DNA from: Lentzea terrae
GTDB taxonomy: Bacteria; Actinomycetota; Actinomycetes; Mycobacteriales; Pseudonocardiaceae
Direction: 5' to 3'
Assembly (NCBI RefSeq): GCF_003265345.1
Contig: NZ_QFWW01000020.1
Coordinates: forward strand, 249,566 to 313,565
DNA length: 64,000 bases
The stretch's first letter is position 1. Every line of letters starts with the position of its first letter. Below, in pieces: positions 16,826 through 25,072 of this stretch. Made by a program: the position numbers and the translations under genes. A model generated the notes under the pieces. The model was not told the origin of the DNA. It ran no database searches and saw only the letters and a program-made list of their open reading frames with translations.

Positions 16826-17413
16826 ATGTCCAAGACCTCCAGACGCGTCGTGTTCGGCGTGCTGCTGATCATCACACTCGTGGTTTCCACCGGCGCGGTG
16901 CTGGGATACCTGGGCAGATTGACGCTCGTGTTCGACCGGCAGCCGGGAAAGCCGCTCGCGATTCTCGAGGAAGTGCCGGGACCGCCGGACGGACCGAAGT
17001 GCCCGATCGACGCCCGCTATCTCGACGAGGCTCCGGAAGGCCTGCGCCCGGACGTGCTGCAGGCGTGGAAGTCGTTGCGTGCCAAGGCCGCTGAGCAGGG
17101 CGTTCAGCTCTGCCTGAACGACGGCAAGCGCAGCCGCGCACAACAGCAGAAGGAGTTCGACGACGCGGTGGAGAAGTTCGGGACCGAAGAACTCGCGTCC
17201 CGTTATGTGCTGAACCCGCCGGACCGCTCGATGCACGTCATCGGATTGGCCGTCGACATTCAGCCGATCGAATCGGCGAAATGGGTCGAGAAAAACGGCA
17301 GCACCTTCGGCTGGTGCCGCCGTTACGAAAACGAGCAGTGGCATTTCGAGTACAACGCCAGCTACTCCACCGGAGGCTGCCCACCGCTCGAGAAGAGCGC
17401 GACCGGCAGCTGA
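16826..17413 (+). CDS. Membrane-anchored M15 D-alanyl-D-alanine carboxypeptidase
   Basis: 195 residues: a membrane anchor (about 8-28) followed by an extracytoplasmic M15/VanY-type zinc peptidase domain. Zinc ligands are visible as SMHVIGLAVD (His137, Asp144) and QWHFEY (His173), and SRAQQQKEF is the usual substrate-side motif. It would trim the terminal D-Ala from peptidoglycan stem peptides. The ATG at 16826 begins the anchor; the frame is open further upstream but crosses the promoter region. It is short for VanY and has two Cys pairs (CP, LC, WC, GC) that may form disulfides. No vancomycin-resistance genes accompany it. Confidence 0.87.
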   Translation: MSKTSRRVVFGVLLIITLVVSTGAVLGYLGRLTLVFDRQPGKPLAILEEVPGPPDGPKCPIDARYLDEAPEGLRPDVLQAWKSLRAKAAEQGVQLCLNDGKRSRAQQQKEFDDAVEKFGTEELASRYVLNPPDRSMHVIGLAVDIQPIESAKWVEKNGSTFGWCRRYENEQWHFEYNASYSTGGCPPLEKSATGS

Positions 17414-17464
17414 GTGTCCAGGTAAAGGTCTAGACGCCTGGGGTGCACACGAGGTTGCACCGAC

Positions 17465-17486
17465 GTAATCTGACAACTCCGATTAC
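17465..17486. promoter_or_regulatory. Inverted repeat GTAATC-N10-GATTAC upstream of TetR
   Basis: Perfect six-base arms with a ten-base spacer, 19 bases before the GTG start of the TetR gene; the likely autoregulatory operator. A weak TTGCAC -35-like element precedes it at 17455. Confidence 0.5.
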
Positions 17487-17504
17487 CGGATTGGAGCCCC
17501 TCCA

Positions 17505-18122
17505 GTGGCCCGTGCCTACGGCGGTGTGTCACCCGAGCAGCGCAGGGCCGAGCGGCGCGCTCGGTTGCTGCAGGCCGGTTTGGCCCTCTTCACCAGCACG
17601 GGCTTCGCCGCCACCAAGATCACCGAACTGTGCACGGAGGCGGGCGTCTCCACGCGGAACTTCTACGAGGAGTTCGGCTCGAAGGAGGACCTGCTCCGCG
17701 AGCTGCACGACCTGATCAACGCCACGGCGTTCGCCCAGGTCCGCGAGGCGCTCACCGAACTGGGGACCGCCGACGTCGCCACCAGGATCGCGACGCTGCT
17801 GGACGTCTTCGTACGCACCGTGACCGCTGATCCCCGTGCGCCGCGCCTCAACTACGTGGAGGCGGTCGGCGTGAACGCGGAGATTGAGCAACAGCACGTG
17901 CGGTGGGTGAACACGTGGGCGGAGTTCATCGAGTCCGAGGCGCTCCGGGCGGCTGCCGTCGGGGTGGCGCCGCAGCGGTCGTACCGGTTGACCGCGATCG
18001 CGCTGGTCGGGGCGATCACCGGGCTGCTGCGGGAGTGGCAGGCGCACGAGCCGCCGCTCGCGGTCGACGAGATCGCGACCGAGATCCGTGAACTCATGCT
18101 GGCGGCGATCACCCGGCCGTAA
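17505..18122 (+). CDS. TetR family regulator
   Basis: 205 residues. The DNA-binding part (about 10-58) reads RRARLLQAGLALFTSTGFAATKITELCTEAGVSTRNFYEEF, shown here only as the family pattern of helix 1 and the helix-turn-helix; the rest is a helical ligand-binding domain ending ELMLAAITRP. It precedes the membrane-protein gene by nine bases on the same strand, so the two are probably co-transcribed, making that membrane protein a candidate target. The inverted repeat at 17465-17486 is a likely operator. Confidence 0.88.
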   Translation: MARAYGGVSPEQRRAERRARLLQAGLALFTSTGFAATKITELCTEAGVSTRNFYEEFGSKEDLLRELHDLINATAFAQVREALTELGTADVATRIATLLDVFVRTVTADPRAPRLNYVEAVGVNAEIEQQHVRWVNTWAEFIESEALRAAAVGVAPQRSYRLTAIALVGAITGLLREWQAHEPPLAVDEIATEIRELMLAAITRP

Positions 18123-18131
18123 CGTGAGGCC

Positions 18132-19556
18132 GTGCAGACGACTACCCGGCTCGTCACGGCGACCGCCGCCGTCGTCGGCTACGTGGCACTGATTCTGGCC
18201 ATCTCGGCGGGCATCGATCTGAGGGAGGCCATCGCCTTCCGCGACGCGCCCGCCCAGCACGCCGCGTTCGTCCAGGCCCTCGACCGCCGTTCGGCCGAGG
18301 ACGCCGACGCGATCGCCCGCTGGTTCCGCGACCACTCGGCGTCGACCAGCGACGCCAGTGCCTCGGTGTGGCTCGGTGCCGATGCCGCCGAGGACGGCGA
18401 CTACGACCTCGCCCGCCGGTTCACCGACGACGTGGCGGCGGAGATCGAGCAGGACCAGCAGGCGCTCGACGACAGGGCCGCCGAGTCCTGGGGACGCGCC
18501 CTGCCGTGGTTGGTGGCCGGCACGATCTTGCTGGCCGGAGCGCTTGTCCTGCGGCGCAGGCGTTGTGCGGCCAACGCCGAAGTCGTCGCGCTGGTGAACG
18601 ATTACGTGCCGCCACGACCGTGGTGGCGGCGCCCGGTGTTCCTGATCGTCACCGGGATCGGCTACACGCTCCTGGTGTCCGGCTTCCTCGCGCTGGTCGC
18701 AGCCACGCGAGCCAACGAACTCCCTTGGGCCGCAAGAGGAGTGCTCCTCGCCGGTGGCGCCGCGGCGTTGCCCGTCGCGTACTTCGTGCTCAGGTACTCA
18801 CGCCCCAGGTCGGCTCGTGGCGCGGCGCAGGCGTTGCGGTCCGACTGGCGAAAACCGGTGCTGTACCTGCGCGGTTTCGGCGACGACCCGGACGCGGCGG
18901 TGGTCGACGAGCTGCCCGGCGCGTTGTCGGCAGGCCTGCTGAGCATCCACTCGCGCGAGGAACACCTCATCGGCGCGCTCGGGGCGTTCGGTCCCGTCGT
19001 CGCGGTGGGCCGGCCGGGCGAGCAGCTGCCGCACCTCGGCGCGGCGCGGTTCTACCTGCCCGGCGACGACTGGCAGACGGGCGTGCTGCGGTTGATGGAC
19101 CTCTCGCAGCTGATCGTGCTGCGGCTCGGTGACGGCGACGGCGTGTGGTGGGAGGTCGACCAGGCCTGCGCCACGCAGCCGCCGGGAAAGCTCGTGCTGC
19201 TGGTCCCCGGTGACCGGCCGGACCTGGCCTCGAGGTTGGACGCGCATCTGCCGAAGCCCGCTGATGTCGTTGTGACACCCGGCAAGTGGACCTCCAACGT
19301 CGTGGTGTTCGACCGGGACTGGACGCCGCGCGTCCAGGCGGTCGGGCCCTTTCCCGGTGACCGCAACAAGTACGGCTCGGTCGTGTTCTACGTGGCCCGC
19401 GCGGTCCAGGTGGCGCTGCAGGAGATCGGCGTGCGCAAGCGGGCGCTGGGTGTGCGGACCAACAGTCACATGCTCGCCGTGTACGGCAAGGTCCTGCTGC
19501 TGGTCCCGACGTTGTTCCTGGTCGCCTTCTTCCTCCGGCTGATCTTCCTGTGGTGA
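18132..19556 (+). CDS. Multi-pass membrane protein with a TIR/SLOG-like cytosolic alpha-beta domain
   Basis: 474 residues of unknown function. Layout: a first membrane segment (about 8-27), an acidic helical region (30-120), a segment at about 122-138, two more at 165-185 and 195-215, then a soluble domain (about 235-415), and a final C-terminal segment (445-470). The soluble domain starts KPVLYLRGFGDD and continues LGAFGPVVAVGRPGEQLPHL, DDWQTGVLRLMDLSQLIVLR and KLVLLVPGD, an alternating strand-helix pattern like nucleotide-sensing Rossmannoid folds. Many bacterial membrane proteins share this domain but I know no assigned activity. It is probably coupled to the upstream TetR gene. Confidence 0.72.
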   Translation: MQTTTRLVTATAAVVGYVALILAISAGIDLREAIAFRDAPAQHAAFVQALDRRSAEDADAIARWFRDHSASTSDASASVWLGADAAEDGDYDLARRFTDDVAAEIEQDQQALDDRAAESWGRALPWLVAGTILLAGALVLRRRRCAANAEVVALVNDYVPPRPWWRRPVFLIVTGIGYTLLVSGFLALVAATRANELPWAARGVLLAGGAAALPVAYFVLRYSRPRSARGAAQALRSDWRKPVLYLRGFGDDPDAAVVDELPGALSAGLLSIHSREEHLIGALGAFGPVVAVGRPGEQLPHLGAARFYLPGDDWQTGVLRLMDLSQLIVLRLGDGDGVWWEVDQACATQPPGKLVLLVPGDRPDLASRLDAHLPKPADVVVTPGKWTSNVVVFDRDWTPRVQAVGPFPGDRNKYGSVVFYVARAVQVALQEIGVRKRALGVRTNSHMLAVYGKVLLLVPTLFLVAFFLRLIFLW

Positions 19557-19619
19557 CCGTGGTGCGGTCCTACCGCTTCAAGTGAACCGGCTCGCGCTCT
19601 CCGTCCGTAGTCCCTTGAC

Positions 19620-20123
19620 GTGAGTCGTTTCGCCGTTTTCGCCCTGATCCTGTTCCTCGGCGCCTGCTCCGCCTCAGCCGAGCCGGAGGAGACCGCCTCC
19701 CTGGCAGAGCTGGAAGCAGCGTCCGGCCCCGCCGCCGGCCCGACCCCGGTGCTGCCGGGAGACATCGCGAAACTGCAGGTCGAGCAGTCGGCCGCGGTCG
19801 GCCCCGTAGTCGCCGACCGCGACCACTACACGCTCTACTTCCACGAGAAGGACGGCACGAACCCGCCGTCGTCGGTGTGCGTCGAGGCCGAGTGCACGCT
19901 GGTGTGGGTGCCGCTGCTGGCCAAGGGCGGCCAGATCGAGGCCCCCGCGCTCGATCCCAAGCTGCTCTCCACGTTCCAGCGGCCGGACGGGTTGGAGCAG
20001 GTCACGATCGCGGGCCATCCGGTGTACCGGTACGTGGACGACGAGAAGGCCGGCGACACGGTCGGGCACGGCGTGGACGGACGGTTCGCGATCGCGCCGA
20101 CCGGGGCCAAGGCCTCGCGCTAG
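19620..20123 (+). CDS. Lipoprotein with paired Yx(F/W)xxD-type repeats (COG4315-like)
   Basis: 167 residues with a lipoprotein signal ending LFLGAC (Cys16). The mature part has the two repeats of the predicted secreted lipoprotein family: a first unit DRDHYTLYFHEKD followed by CVEAECTLVWVPLL, and a second GHPVYRYVDDEKAGDTVGHG. The function of this widespread family is not known. The gene is a single unit closed by a strong hairpin terminator at 20178-20207. The GTG start is directly at the beginning of the signal peptide. Confidence 0.83.
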   Translation: MSRFAVFALILFLGACSASAEPEETASLAELEAASGPAAGPTPVLPGDIAKLQVEQSAAVGPVVADRDHYTLYFHEKDGTNPPSSVCVEAECTLVWVPLLAKGGQIEAPALDPKLLSTFQRPDGLEQVTIAGHPVYRYVDDEKAGDTVGHGVDGRFAIAPTGAKASR

Positions 20124-20177
20124 GAAATCCGGCGAAATTTCGCGCCTGACCAAGCGTCACGCCCACACCACACACTG

Positions 20178-20207
20178 AAACCGGCTGTCCGGACGGGCAG
20201 CCGGTTT
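20178..20207 (+). terminator. Intrinsic terminator after the lipoprotein gene
   Basis: Perfect ten-base stem AAACCGGCTG / CAGCCGGTTT with a ten-base loop, followed by one further T, 54 bases past the stop codon. It isolates the lipoprotein gene from the GH3 promoter region. Confidence 0.75.
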
Positions 20208-20263
20208 TGCCGCGTTCGGCCTAGTTGACCGCCGCCTCGACGCATCCGTTTGTACCGGAATTC

Positions 20264-20295
20264 CTGAAACCGGTTTCGCGCGGAACCGGTTTCAG
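20264..20295. promoter_or_regulatory. 12-base inverted repeat with GAAACCGGTTTC, LacI-type operator candidate
   Basis: CTGAAACCGGTT (20264-20275) and AACCGGTTTCAG (20284-20295) form a perfect inverted repeat with an eight-base spacer. Each arm overlaps a LacI-like CG-centred palindrome, GAAACCGGTTTC at 20266-20277 and GGAACCGGTTTC at 20282-20293. It lies 60-90 bases before the GH3 start. Confidence 0.6.
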
Positions 20296-20305
20296 CTAGA
20301 AACTG

Positions 20306-20319
20306 TGAGAGCGCTCCCA
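20306..20319. promoter_or_regulatory. CebR-like box TGAGAGCGCTCCCA
   Basis: Differs at one position from the TGGGAGCGCTCCCA box bound by CebR, the cellobiose-responsive LacI-type repressor of Streptomyces. It lies 37 bases before the GH3 beta-glucosidase start, as expected for cello-oligosaccharide control. No cebR gene is in the window. Confidence 0.72.
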
Positions 20320-20356
20320 CGAACGCTGCCGCCGCACGAGCCCTCTCGGAGACCAC

Positions 20357-22591
20357 ATGGATCGCGACGACGTGCCCCACCTCGACGCCACGCTGCCCAC
20401 CGCGGCGCGGGTCGCGGACCTCCTGGCCCGCATGACGCTGCCCGAGAAGGTCGGGCAGATGATGCAGCTGGACTCGAGGGAGGACCTCGACGATCACGTG
20501 CTCCGCAAGCACGTCGGCTCGATCCTGCACACCTCGCCGGAACGGGTGCTGCGCGCGCACGACCTGACTGCGCAGACCCGGCTGCGGATCCCGCTGCTCA
20601 TCGCCGAGGACTGCATCCACGGGCACTCGTTCCACGAAGGCGCCACGATCTTCCCGACGCAGCTGGGCATGGCCGCGACCTGGGACCCGGCACTGGTCGA
20701 GCAGGTCGCCAGGGTCACCGCCGAGGAAGCTGCCGCGACCGGCGTGCACTGGACGTTCTCGCCGGTCCTGTGCATCGCGCGCGACCTGCGCTGGGGACGC
20801 GTCGACGAGACGTTCGGCGAGGACCCGGTGCTGATCGGCGAGCTCGCGGCGGCCATGGTGCGCGGCTACCAGGGCGACGGGCTCACCGACGACACCGCGA
20901 TTCTCGCCACCGCCAAGCACTTCGCCGGCTACTCGGAGACCCAGGGCGGCCGGGACGCGAGTGAGGCCGACCTGTCGAGGCGCAAGCTCAGGAGCTGGTT
21001 CCTGCCGCCGTTCGAACGGGTCGCGAAGGAGGGCTGCGCGACGTTCATGCTCGGCTACCAGACCACGGACGGCGTGCCGATCACGGTCAACTCGTGGCTG
21101 CTGGACGAGGTCCTGCGCGGCGAGTGGGGCTACCAGGGCACGTTGATCACCGACTGGGACAACGTCGGCCGCATGGTCTGGGAGCAGAAGCTGCAGCCCG
21201 ACTACGCCCACGCCGCGGCGGCAGCGGTGCGGGCGGGCAACGACATGATCATGACGACCCCGCAGTTCTTCGAGGGCGCGCTGCAGGCGGTCGAGGACGG
21301 GCTGCTCGACGAGAAGGACCTCGACCAGGCGGTCAGTCGGATCCTCACGCTCAAGTTCGACCTGGGCCTGTTCGAGAACCCGCGCAGGCCCGACGCCGAA
21401 CGCCAGCGGAGCGTGATCAACCACGACGACCACGTGGCGCTGAACCTCCAGGTCGCACGCCGGTCGTTGGTGCTGCTGCGCAACGAGGGCGTGCTGCCGC
21501 TGCAGAAGGGCAGGATCGCCGTCGTCGGCCCGCTCGCCGACGACGCGCAGACCCAGCTCGGCGACTGGGCGGGCTCGTCCGGCCAGGCCGACTGGCTCCC
21601 GAGCGGCCAGCCGCGCGACCTGATCACCACGGTCCTGGACGGGCTCAGGGAACTGACCACTCACGAGGTCACCTACGCTCGCGGCGCCGACATCCTGACG
21701 CTCGAACCGGACCCGGAAGGCGACACGTTCCCGGACGGCCAGCCGCGTCCGCGCATCGTCCAGCCCTGCCCGCCGGACGCGAACCTGATCGCCGAGGCAG
21801 TCGCAGCAGCTCGGGAGGCCGACTACGTGGTGGCCGTCGTCGGCGACCGCATCGAACTGGTCGGCGAGGGCCGCTCCACCGCCACGCTCGACCTGATCGG
21901 CGGCCAGATCGCACTGCTGGACGCGCTCGCCGAGACCGGCAAGCCGATGATCGTCGTGCTGCTCGCCTCCAAGCCGCTGGTGCTGCCGGACTCGGCCCGC
22001 AACGCCGCCGCACTCGTCTGGGCGGCCAACCCCGGCATGCAGGGCGGCCGCGCGATCGCCGAGCTGCTGCACGGCCTGATCGAGCCCAGCGGACGCCTGC
22101 CGATCTCGTTCGCCGCCCACGCCGGGCAGCAGCCGACCTACTACAACCAGATCCGCGGCCAGCACGGATCCCGCTACGCCGACCTCACCCAGGAACCGGC
22201 GTTCGCGTTCGGCGAGGGCCTCTCGTACACGACGGTCGAGTACGGCGACCTGCACGTGGAGACGGCGGTGCTGCGGCCGGACGAGACCGTCCAGGCGTCG
22301 ATCACGCTGACCAACACCGGCAGCCGGCCCGTCCGCGAGACCGTGCAGGTCTACGTGAGCGACGCCGTCACGTCGGTGAGCTGGGCGGACAAGGAGCTGA
22401 AGACGTTCAAGCAGGTCGATCTGCAGCCCGGCGAGACCGCGCGGGTCTCGCTGGAGCTGCCGGTGTCCGCCTGCACGATCGTCGACCAGCACGGCTGCCG
22501 CGTGGTCGAGCCCGGCGAGTTCCTCCTCCTGGTGGGTCCCAACTCCAAGGACCTGCGCCAGGCCGAGTTCACCGTAAAGCCGCAGTTCTGA
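20357..22591 (+). CDS. GH3 beta-glucosidase/beta-xylosidase
   Basis: 744-residue intracellular-type GH3 enzyme (no signal peptide). The first barrel domain (about 20-330) shows GVHWTFSPVLCIARDLRWGR, AKHFAGY and the nucleophile Asp266 in ITDWDNV; the alpha/beta sandwich (350-600) and a C-terminal FN3-like domain (about 640-744, ALTNTGSRPVRETVQVYV-type strands) complete the usual three-domain layout. It should release terminal beta-linked glucose or xylose from short oligosaccharides. The upstream CebR-like box suggests induction by cellobiose or cellotriose. The 3' end overlaps the convergent GHMP-kinase-like gene by 23 bases. Confidence 0.93.
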   Translation: MDRDDVPHLDATLPTAARVADLLARMTLPEKVGQMMQLDSREDLDDHVLRKHVGSILHTSPERVLRAHDLTAQTRLRIPLLIAEDCIHGHSFHEGATIFPTQLGMAATWDPALVEQVARVTAEEAAATGVHWTFSPVLCIARDLRWGRVDETFGEDPVLIGELAAAMVRGYQGDGLTDDTAILATAKHFAGYSETQGGRDASEADLSRRKLRSWFLPPFERVAKEGCATFMLGYQTTDGVPITVNSWLLDEVLRGEWGYQGTLITDWDNVGRMVWEQKLQPDYAHAAAAAVRAGNDMIMTTPQFFEGALQAVEDGLLDEKDLDQAVSRILTLKFDLGLFENPRRPDAERQRSVINHDDHVALNLQVARRSLVLLRNEGVLPLQKGRIAVVGPLADDAQTQLGDWAGSSGQADWLPSGQPRDLITTVLDGLRELTTHEVTYARGADILTLEPDPEGDTFPDGQPRPRIVQPCPPDANLIAEAVAAAREADYVVAVVGDRIELVGEGRSTATLDLIGGQIALLDALAETGKPMIVVLLASKPLVLPDSARNAAALVWAANPGMQGGRAIAELLHGLIEPSGRLPISFAAHAGQQPTYYNQIRGQHGSRYADLTQEPAFAFGEGLSYTTVEYGDLHVETAVLRPDETVQASITLTNTGSRPVRETVQVYVSDAVTSVSWADKELKTFKQVDLQPGETARVSLELPVSACTIVDQHGCRVVEPGEFLLLVGPNSKDLRQAEFTVKPQF

Positions 22592-23342
22592 AGGGTGCAG
22601 GGACGATCGTGAGGTAGCGCGGAGGAACCTCCACCGCCTTCGTGATCGCCTTCTTCACCGCCGGGACCAGGTCCGCGTCGACCAACACGACAGCGGGCCT
22701 GCCCGGCGGGTCGACCAGCATGCTCGCACCCCGTGCGCCTGCGGCCAACGCGGCGACCACCACCGCGTCCTGCTCGGGATCCGGGTCCTGAACGCGGTGG
22801 TACGCCGTCAATGCCACCCCGAGATCGCCGCCGTCCCACACGAACGGCCGCTCCACCTGCGGTTCCGTCCTGCGCACCCGCGTGTCGACGACCAGCAACC
22901 GTTGGCCGGGCAGGTCGAGCACCTCCGCCGACGGTTCGTCGAGCGCCTCACCCGCGAGGTCGCGCAACGCCAGCTCCACCGCGGTTTTCAACGCCTCTGC
23001 CGCGGAAAGACCACTCCCCTGCGGCAGGTCGACGCTGCACATCAGCGCGGCGCCGCCCGTTGCCTCCAGTCCGGCCGCCCACGCGGGAACGTCGTCGGAC
23101 GGCAGCAACGCGCGTTCAGTCGGCCGGTTGACCGAGACGAGTTCGAGCTTGCCGTCGTCCCGCTGATCTCCCGCCACGATCGCACCCCACTTGGCGTGCA
23201 CCTTCACCGCGCCGCCGAGCAGGTTCAGCACGCCCGGCGCGTACCAGACCCCTGCCGCGGGCCTGCCGAACGTCTGCCGGAACGCGTGCGGCACCAGCCG
23301 GAGCTCCGGCGCGATCTCCGGCCGATCCGCGATGTCCGTCAC
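22569..23342 (-). CDS. Galactokinase-like GHMP family protein with degenerate signature
   Basis: 257 residues, about two thirds of a normal galactokinase. The N-terminus FRQTFGRPAAGVWYAPGVLN aligns with the galactokinase start, but the signature APGRVNLIGEHTDY has become APGVLNLLGGAVKV: the catalytic Arg and the sugar-binding Glu/His/Asp are lost. The GHMP phosphate-binding motif LPQGSGLSAAEAL is retained and a C-terminal GARGASMLVD resembles the family's motif 3. It is therefore either a pseudokinase or an enzyme with altered chemistry. GTG 23342 overlaps the methyltransferase stop codon (GTGA), placing it as the last gene of the lipid/polyketide operon, where it might act on a sugar donor or the glycosylated product (inference). 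Confidence 0.7.
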   Translation of the reverse strand: MTDIADRPEIAPELRLVPHAFRQTFGRPAAGVWYAPGVLNLLGGAVKVHAKWGAIVAGDQRDDGKLELVSVNRPTERALLPSDDVPAWAAGLEATGGAALMCSVDLPQGSGLSAAEALKTAVELALRDLAGEALDEPSAEVLDLPGQRLLVVDTRVRRTEPQVERPFVWDGGDLGVALTAYHRVQDPDPEQDAVVVAALAAGARGASMLVDPPGRPAVVLVDADLVPAVKKAITKAVEVPPRYLTIVPAPFRTAALR

Positions 23343-25072
23343 GACTTCTGGGCCAGCAAGCGGTAGGCGTTGCCGCGGTCGCTGCGATGCGCGAGGAACC
23401 GGTTCACCGTCTGGTCCAGCGCCATCGCGACGAAGAACGCCGGAATGCCCAGCGACCACACCAGGAAGCTCCTCGTGCGCCGCAGCCGCACCCGTTCCGG
23501 CCGCCACGGCGCGGGCGTGCGGGGTGCGATGTTGCCGAGGAACAGCAGCAACGCGAGCGTGAAGTCGTTGCACAGATGGGCTTTCGCGCGTTCCGTGGCC
23601 ACGGTGGTCAGCCCGCGTTCGGCCAGCGCCTGCTCCAGGTTGCCGATCGGCATCATGTGCTGGTGCTGCGGCTGGAACCACGGCATCCAGTACTGCCCGA
23701 ACAGCCGGCCGAGGCGCCACTCCGGGTCCGGCAGCTCGATCAGCAGGTAGCCGCCCTCCGGCAGCACGTCCGCCGCGATGTCGAGCTCCTCCCACGGATC
23801 CCGCACGTGCTCCAGGTAGTGGTGCATGCTGATCACGTCGTAGCGGCCCTTGAGCTCGCCGGCGAAGTCCTTGAAGCTGCCCCGATAAGCCTGCTCGATC
23901 CGGCCGAGCCTGGCCGCGTCCTCGATCGCGGCGCCCTGGTCCAGCCCGTCGAACACCGTCGCCGGCAGCACTTCCTTGGCGCCCAGGCAGAAGTGCGCGT
24001 GCCCGGAACCGACGTCCAGCCACCTCTCGGGCTTGGTGAACGGCTCGACCATGCGCGCTCGGCCGTAGTACGGGTCCGTCTTGCCGGAGAACACCGCTTC
24101 CGCCGACGTCTCCCCGAGGCCGTCGTAGAAGTCGCGGTAGTAGAAGCCCAGCCCTTCCTCGGTCAGGCGCGGGTTCTGCCAGACGTGTCCACATCGGACA
24201 CAACGGTCCATGGTGAACTTGCCGGGCTTGCGCTGCACCAGATCCGTGGCGGTCACCCACAGGCGCAGATCGGTGCTGCCGCACGACGGGCAGTTCTCCC
24301 GCCGCGCCTCGTGGAAGTTCTTGTCGCGGTTCTGCTCGTACCACGGCGTCGCCTGCTTGAGGTGCTCGGCCTGCCGCTTCTCGGCCGTGGACTTCTTGCC
24401 ACCGGCCGTCTTCAGCCACAGGTACGGCGTGCGCAGCGGCCGCGGCACCCACAGATCACGCGGCTTGAGCGGGGTCCCGGCGAACACCAGGATCGGGTGC
24501 GCCCAGTACGCGGCCAGCGCGACGAGTCCCCACGGCCAAGCGGTGACGAGAGCTGCCAGGACGGCCGCGTAGCCGATGACCGAGCCCACGATCCACAGCA
24601 ACGGCCGCTTCCCGAACTGCTTGAGCGTCGCAGCGCGATACCCGAGGTCGTACGGCCCGGCCTTCAGCCCTGGCGCGACCGCGATGTCGACCTGCACCCG
24701 CACGTTGTCCTTGACCCGCCGCACGTACGCGACGAACTCGGTCGGGTCGTCGGCGTTGAACTGCTCGACGAACTGCTCGCGCACCAGCACGGCCTGCGAC
24801 GCGCTGATGCCGCGCGCCCACTTGTCGTCGCGGTACTTGGCCGGGTCGAACGCGCCCAGCAGGTCCAGCGCGGCCACGGTCGGCAGATCGCGCGGCACGA
24901 GGTCCACGAGATCGGCGTCGGTCTGCCACGAGCCCTCCGGATGGACCCCGGTGGCGGTGAGCAGCGAGTGCTCGCCCGCGCCTGTGGCGAGCACTCGCAG
25001 CTTGGCCGCGCGGGAACGCAGGCGCAGCACGTCCAGCAGGACGACCAGCACCACCAACACGCTGAGAATCAC
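23339..25072 (-). CDS. Membrane-anchored class I SAM methyltransferase with zinc-ribbon linker
   Basis: 577 residues with an uncommon build. Residue 1-14 is a membrane segment, 20-150 a soluble domain of unknown type, 158-178 and 181-198 two further membrane segments, then a zinc ribbon CPSCGS...CVRCGH (Cys261, 264, 291, 294), a class I methyltransferase with the SAM motif WLDVGSGHAHF (351-361) and ISMHHYLEHVRDP, and a C-terminal hydrophobic segment near 535-552. The methyltransferase probably modifies the product of the neighbouring synthases or its sugar at the membrane. Its GTG start overlaps the glycosyltransferase stop and its stop overlaps the next gene's start. Confidence 0.82.
   Translation of the reverse strand: MILSVLVVLVVLLDVLRLRSRAAKLRVLATGAGEHSLLTATGVHPEGSWQTDADLVDLVPRDLPTVAALDLLGAFDPAKYRDDKWARGISASQAVLVREQFVEQFNADDPTEFVAYVRRVKDNVRVQVDIAVAPGLKAGPYDLGYRAATLKQFGKRPLLWIVGSVIGYAAVLAALVTAWPWGLVALAAYWAHPILVFAGTPLKPRDLWVPRPLRTPYLWLKTAGGKKSTAEKRQAEHLKQATPWYEQNRDKNFHEARRENCPSCGSTDLRLWVTATDLVQRKPGKFTMDRCVRCGHVWQNPRLTEEGLGFYYRDFYDGLGETSAEAVFSGKTDPYYGRARMVEPFTKPERWLDVGSGHAHFCLGAKEVLPATVFDGLDQGAAIEDAARLGRIEQAYRGSFKDFAGELKGRYDVISMHHYLEHVRDPWEELDIAADVLPEGGYLLIELPDPEWRLGRLFGQYWMPWFQPQHQHMMPIGNLEQALAERGLTTVATERAKAHLCNDFTLALLLFLGNIAPRTPAPWRPERVRLRRTRSFLVWSLGIPAFFVAMALDQTVNRFLAHRSDRGNAYRLLAQKS

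Noticed and set aside
20120..22492. 790-codon minus-strand frame opposite the GH3 gene
   Set aside because: Same antisense effect; compositionally biased and without motifs.
23343..24452. Extension of the GHMP-like frame to 24452
   Set aside because: It is antisense-like, Arg/Ala-rich shadow of the methyltransferase gene; the GTG at 23342 gives the recognisable N-terminus.
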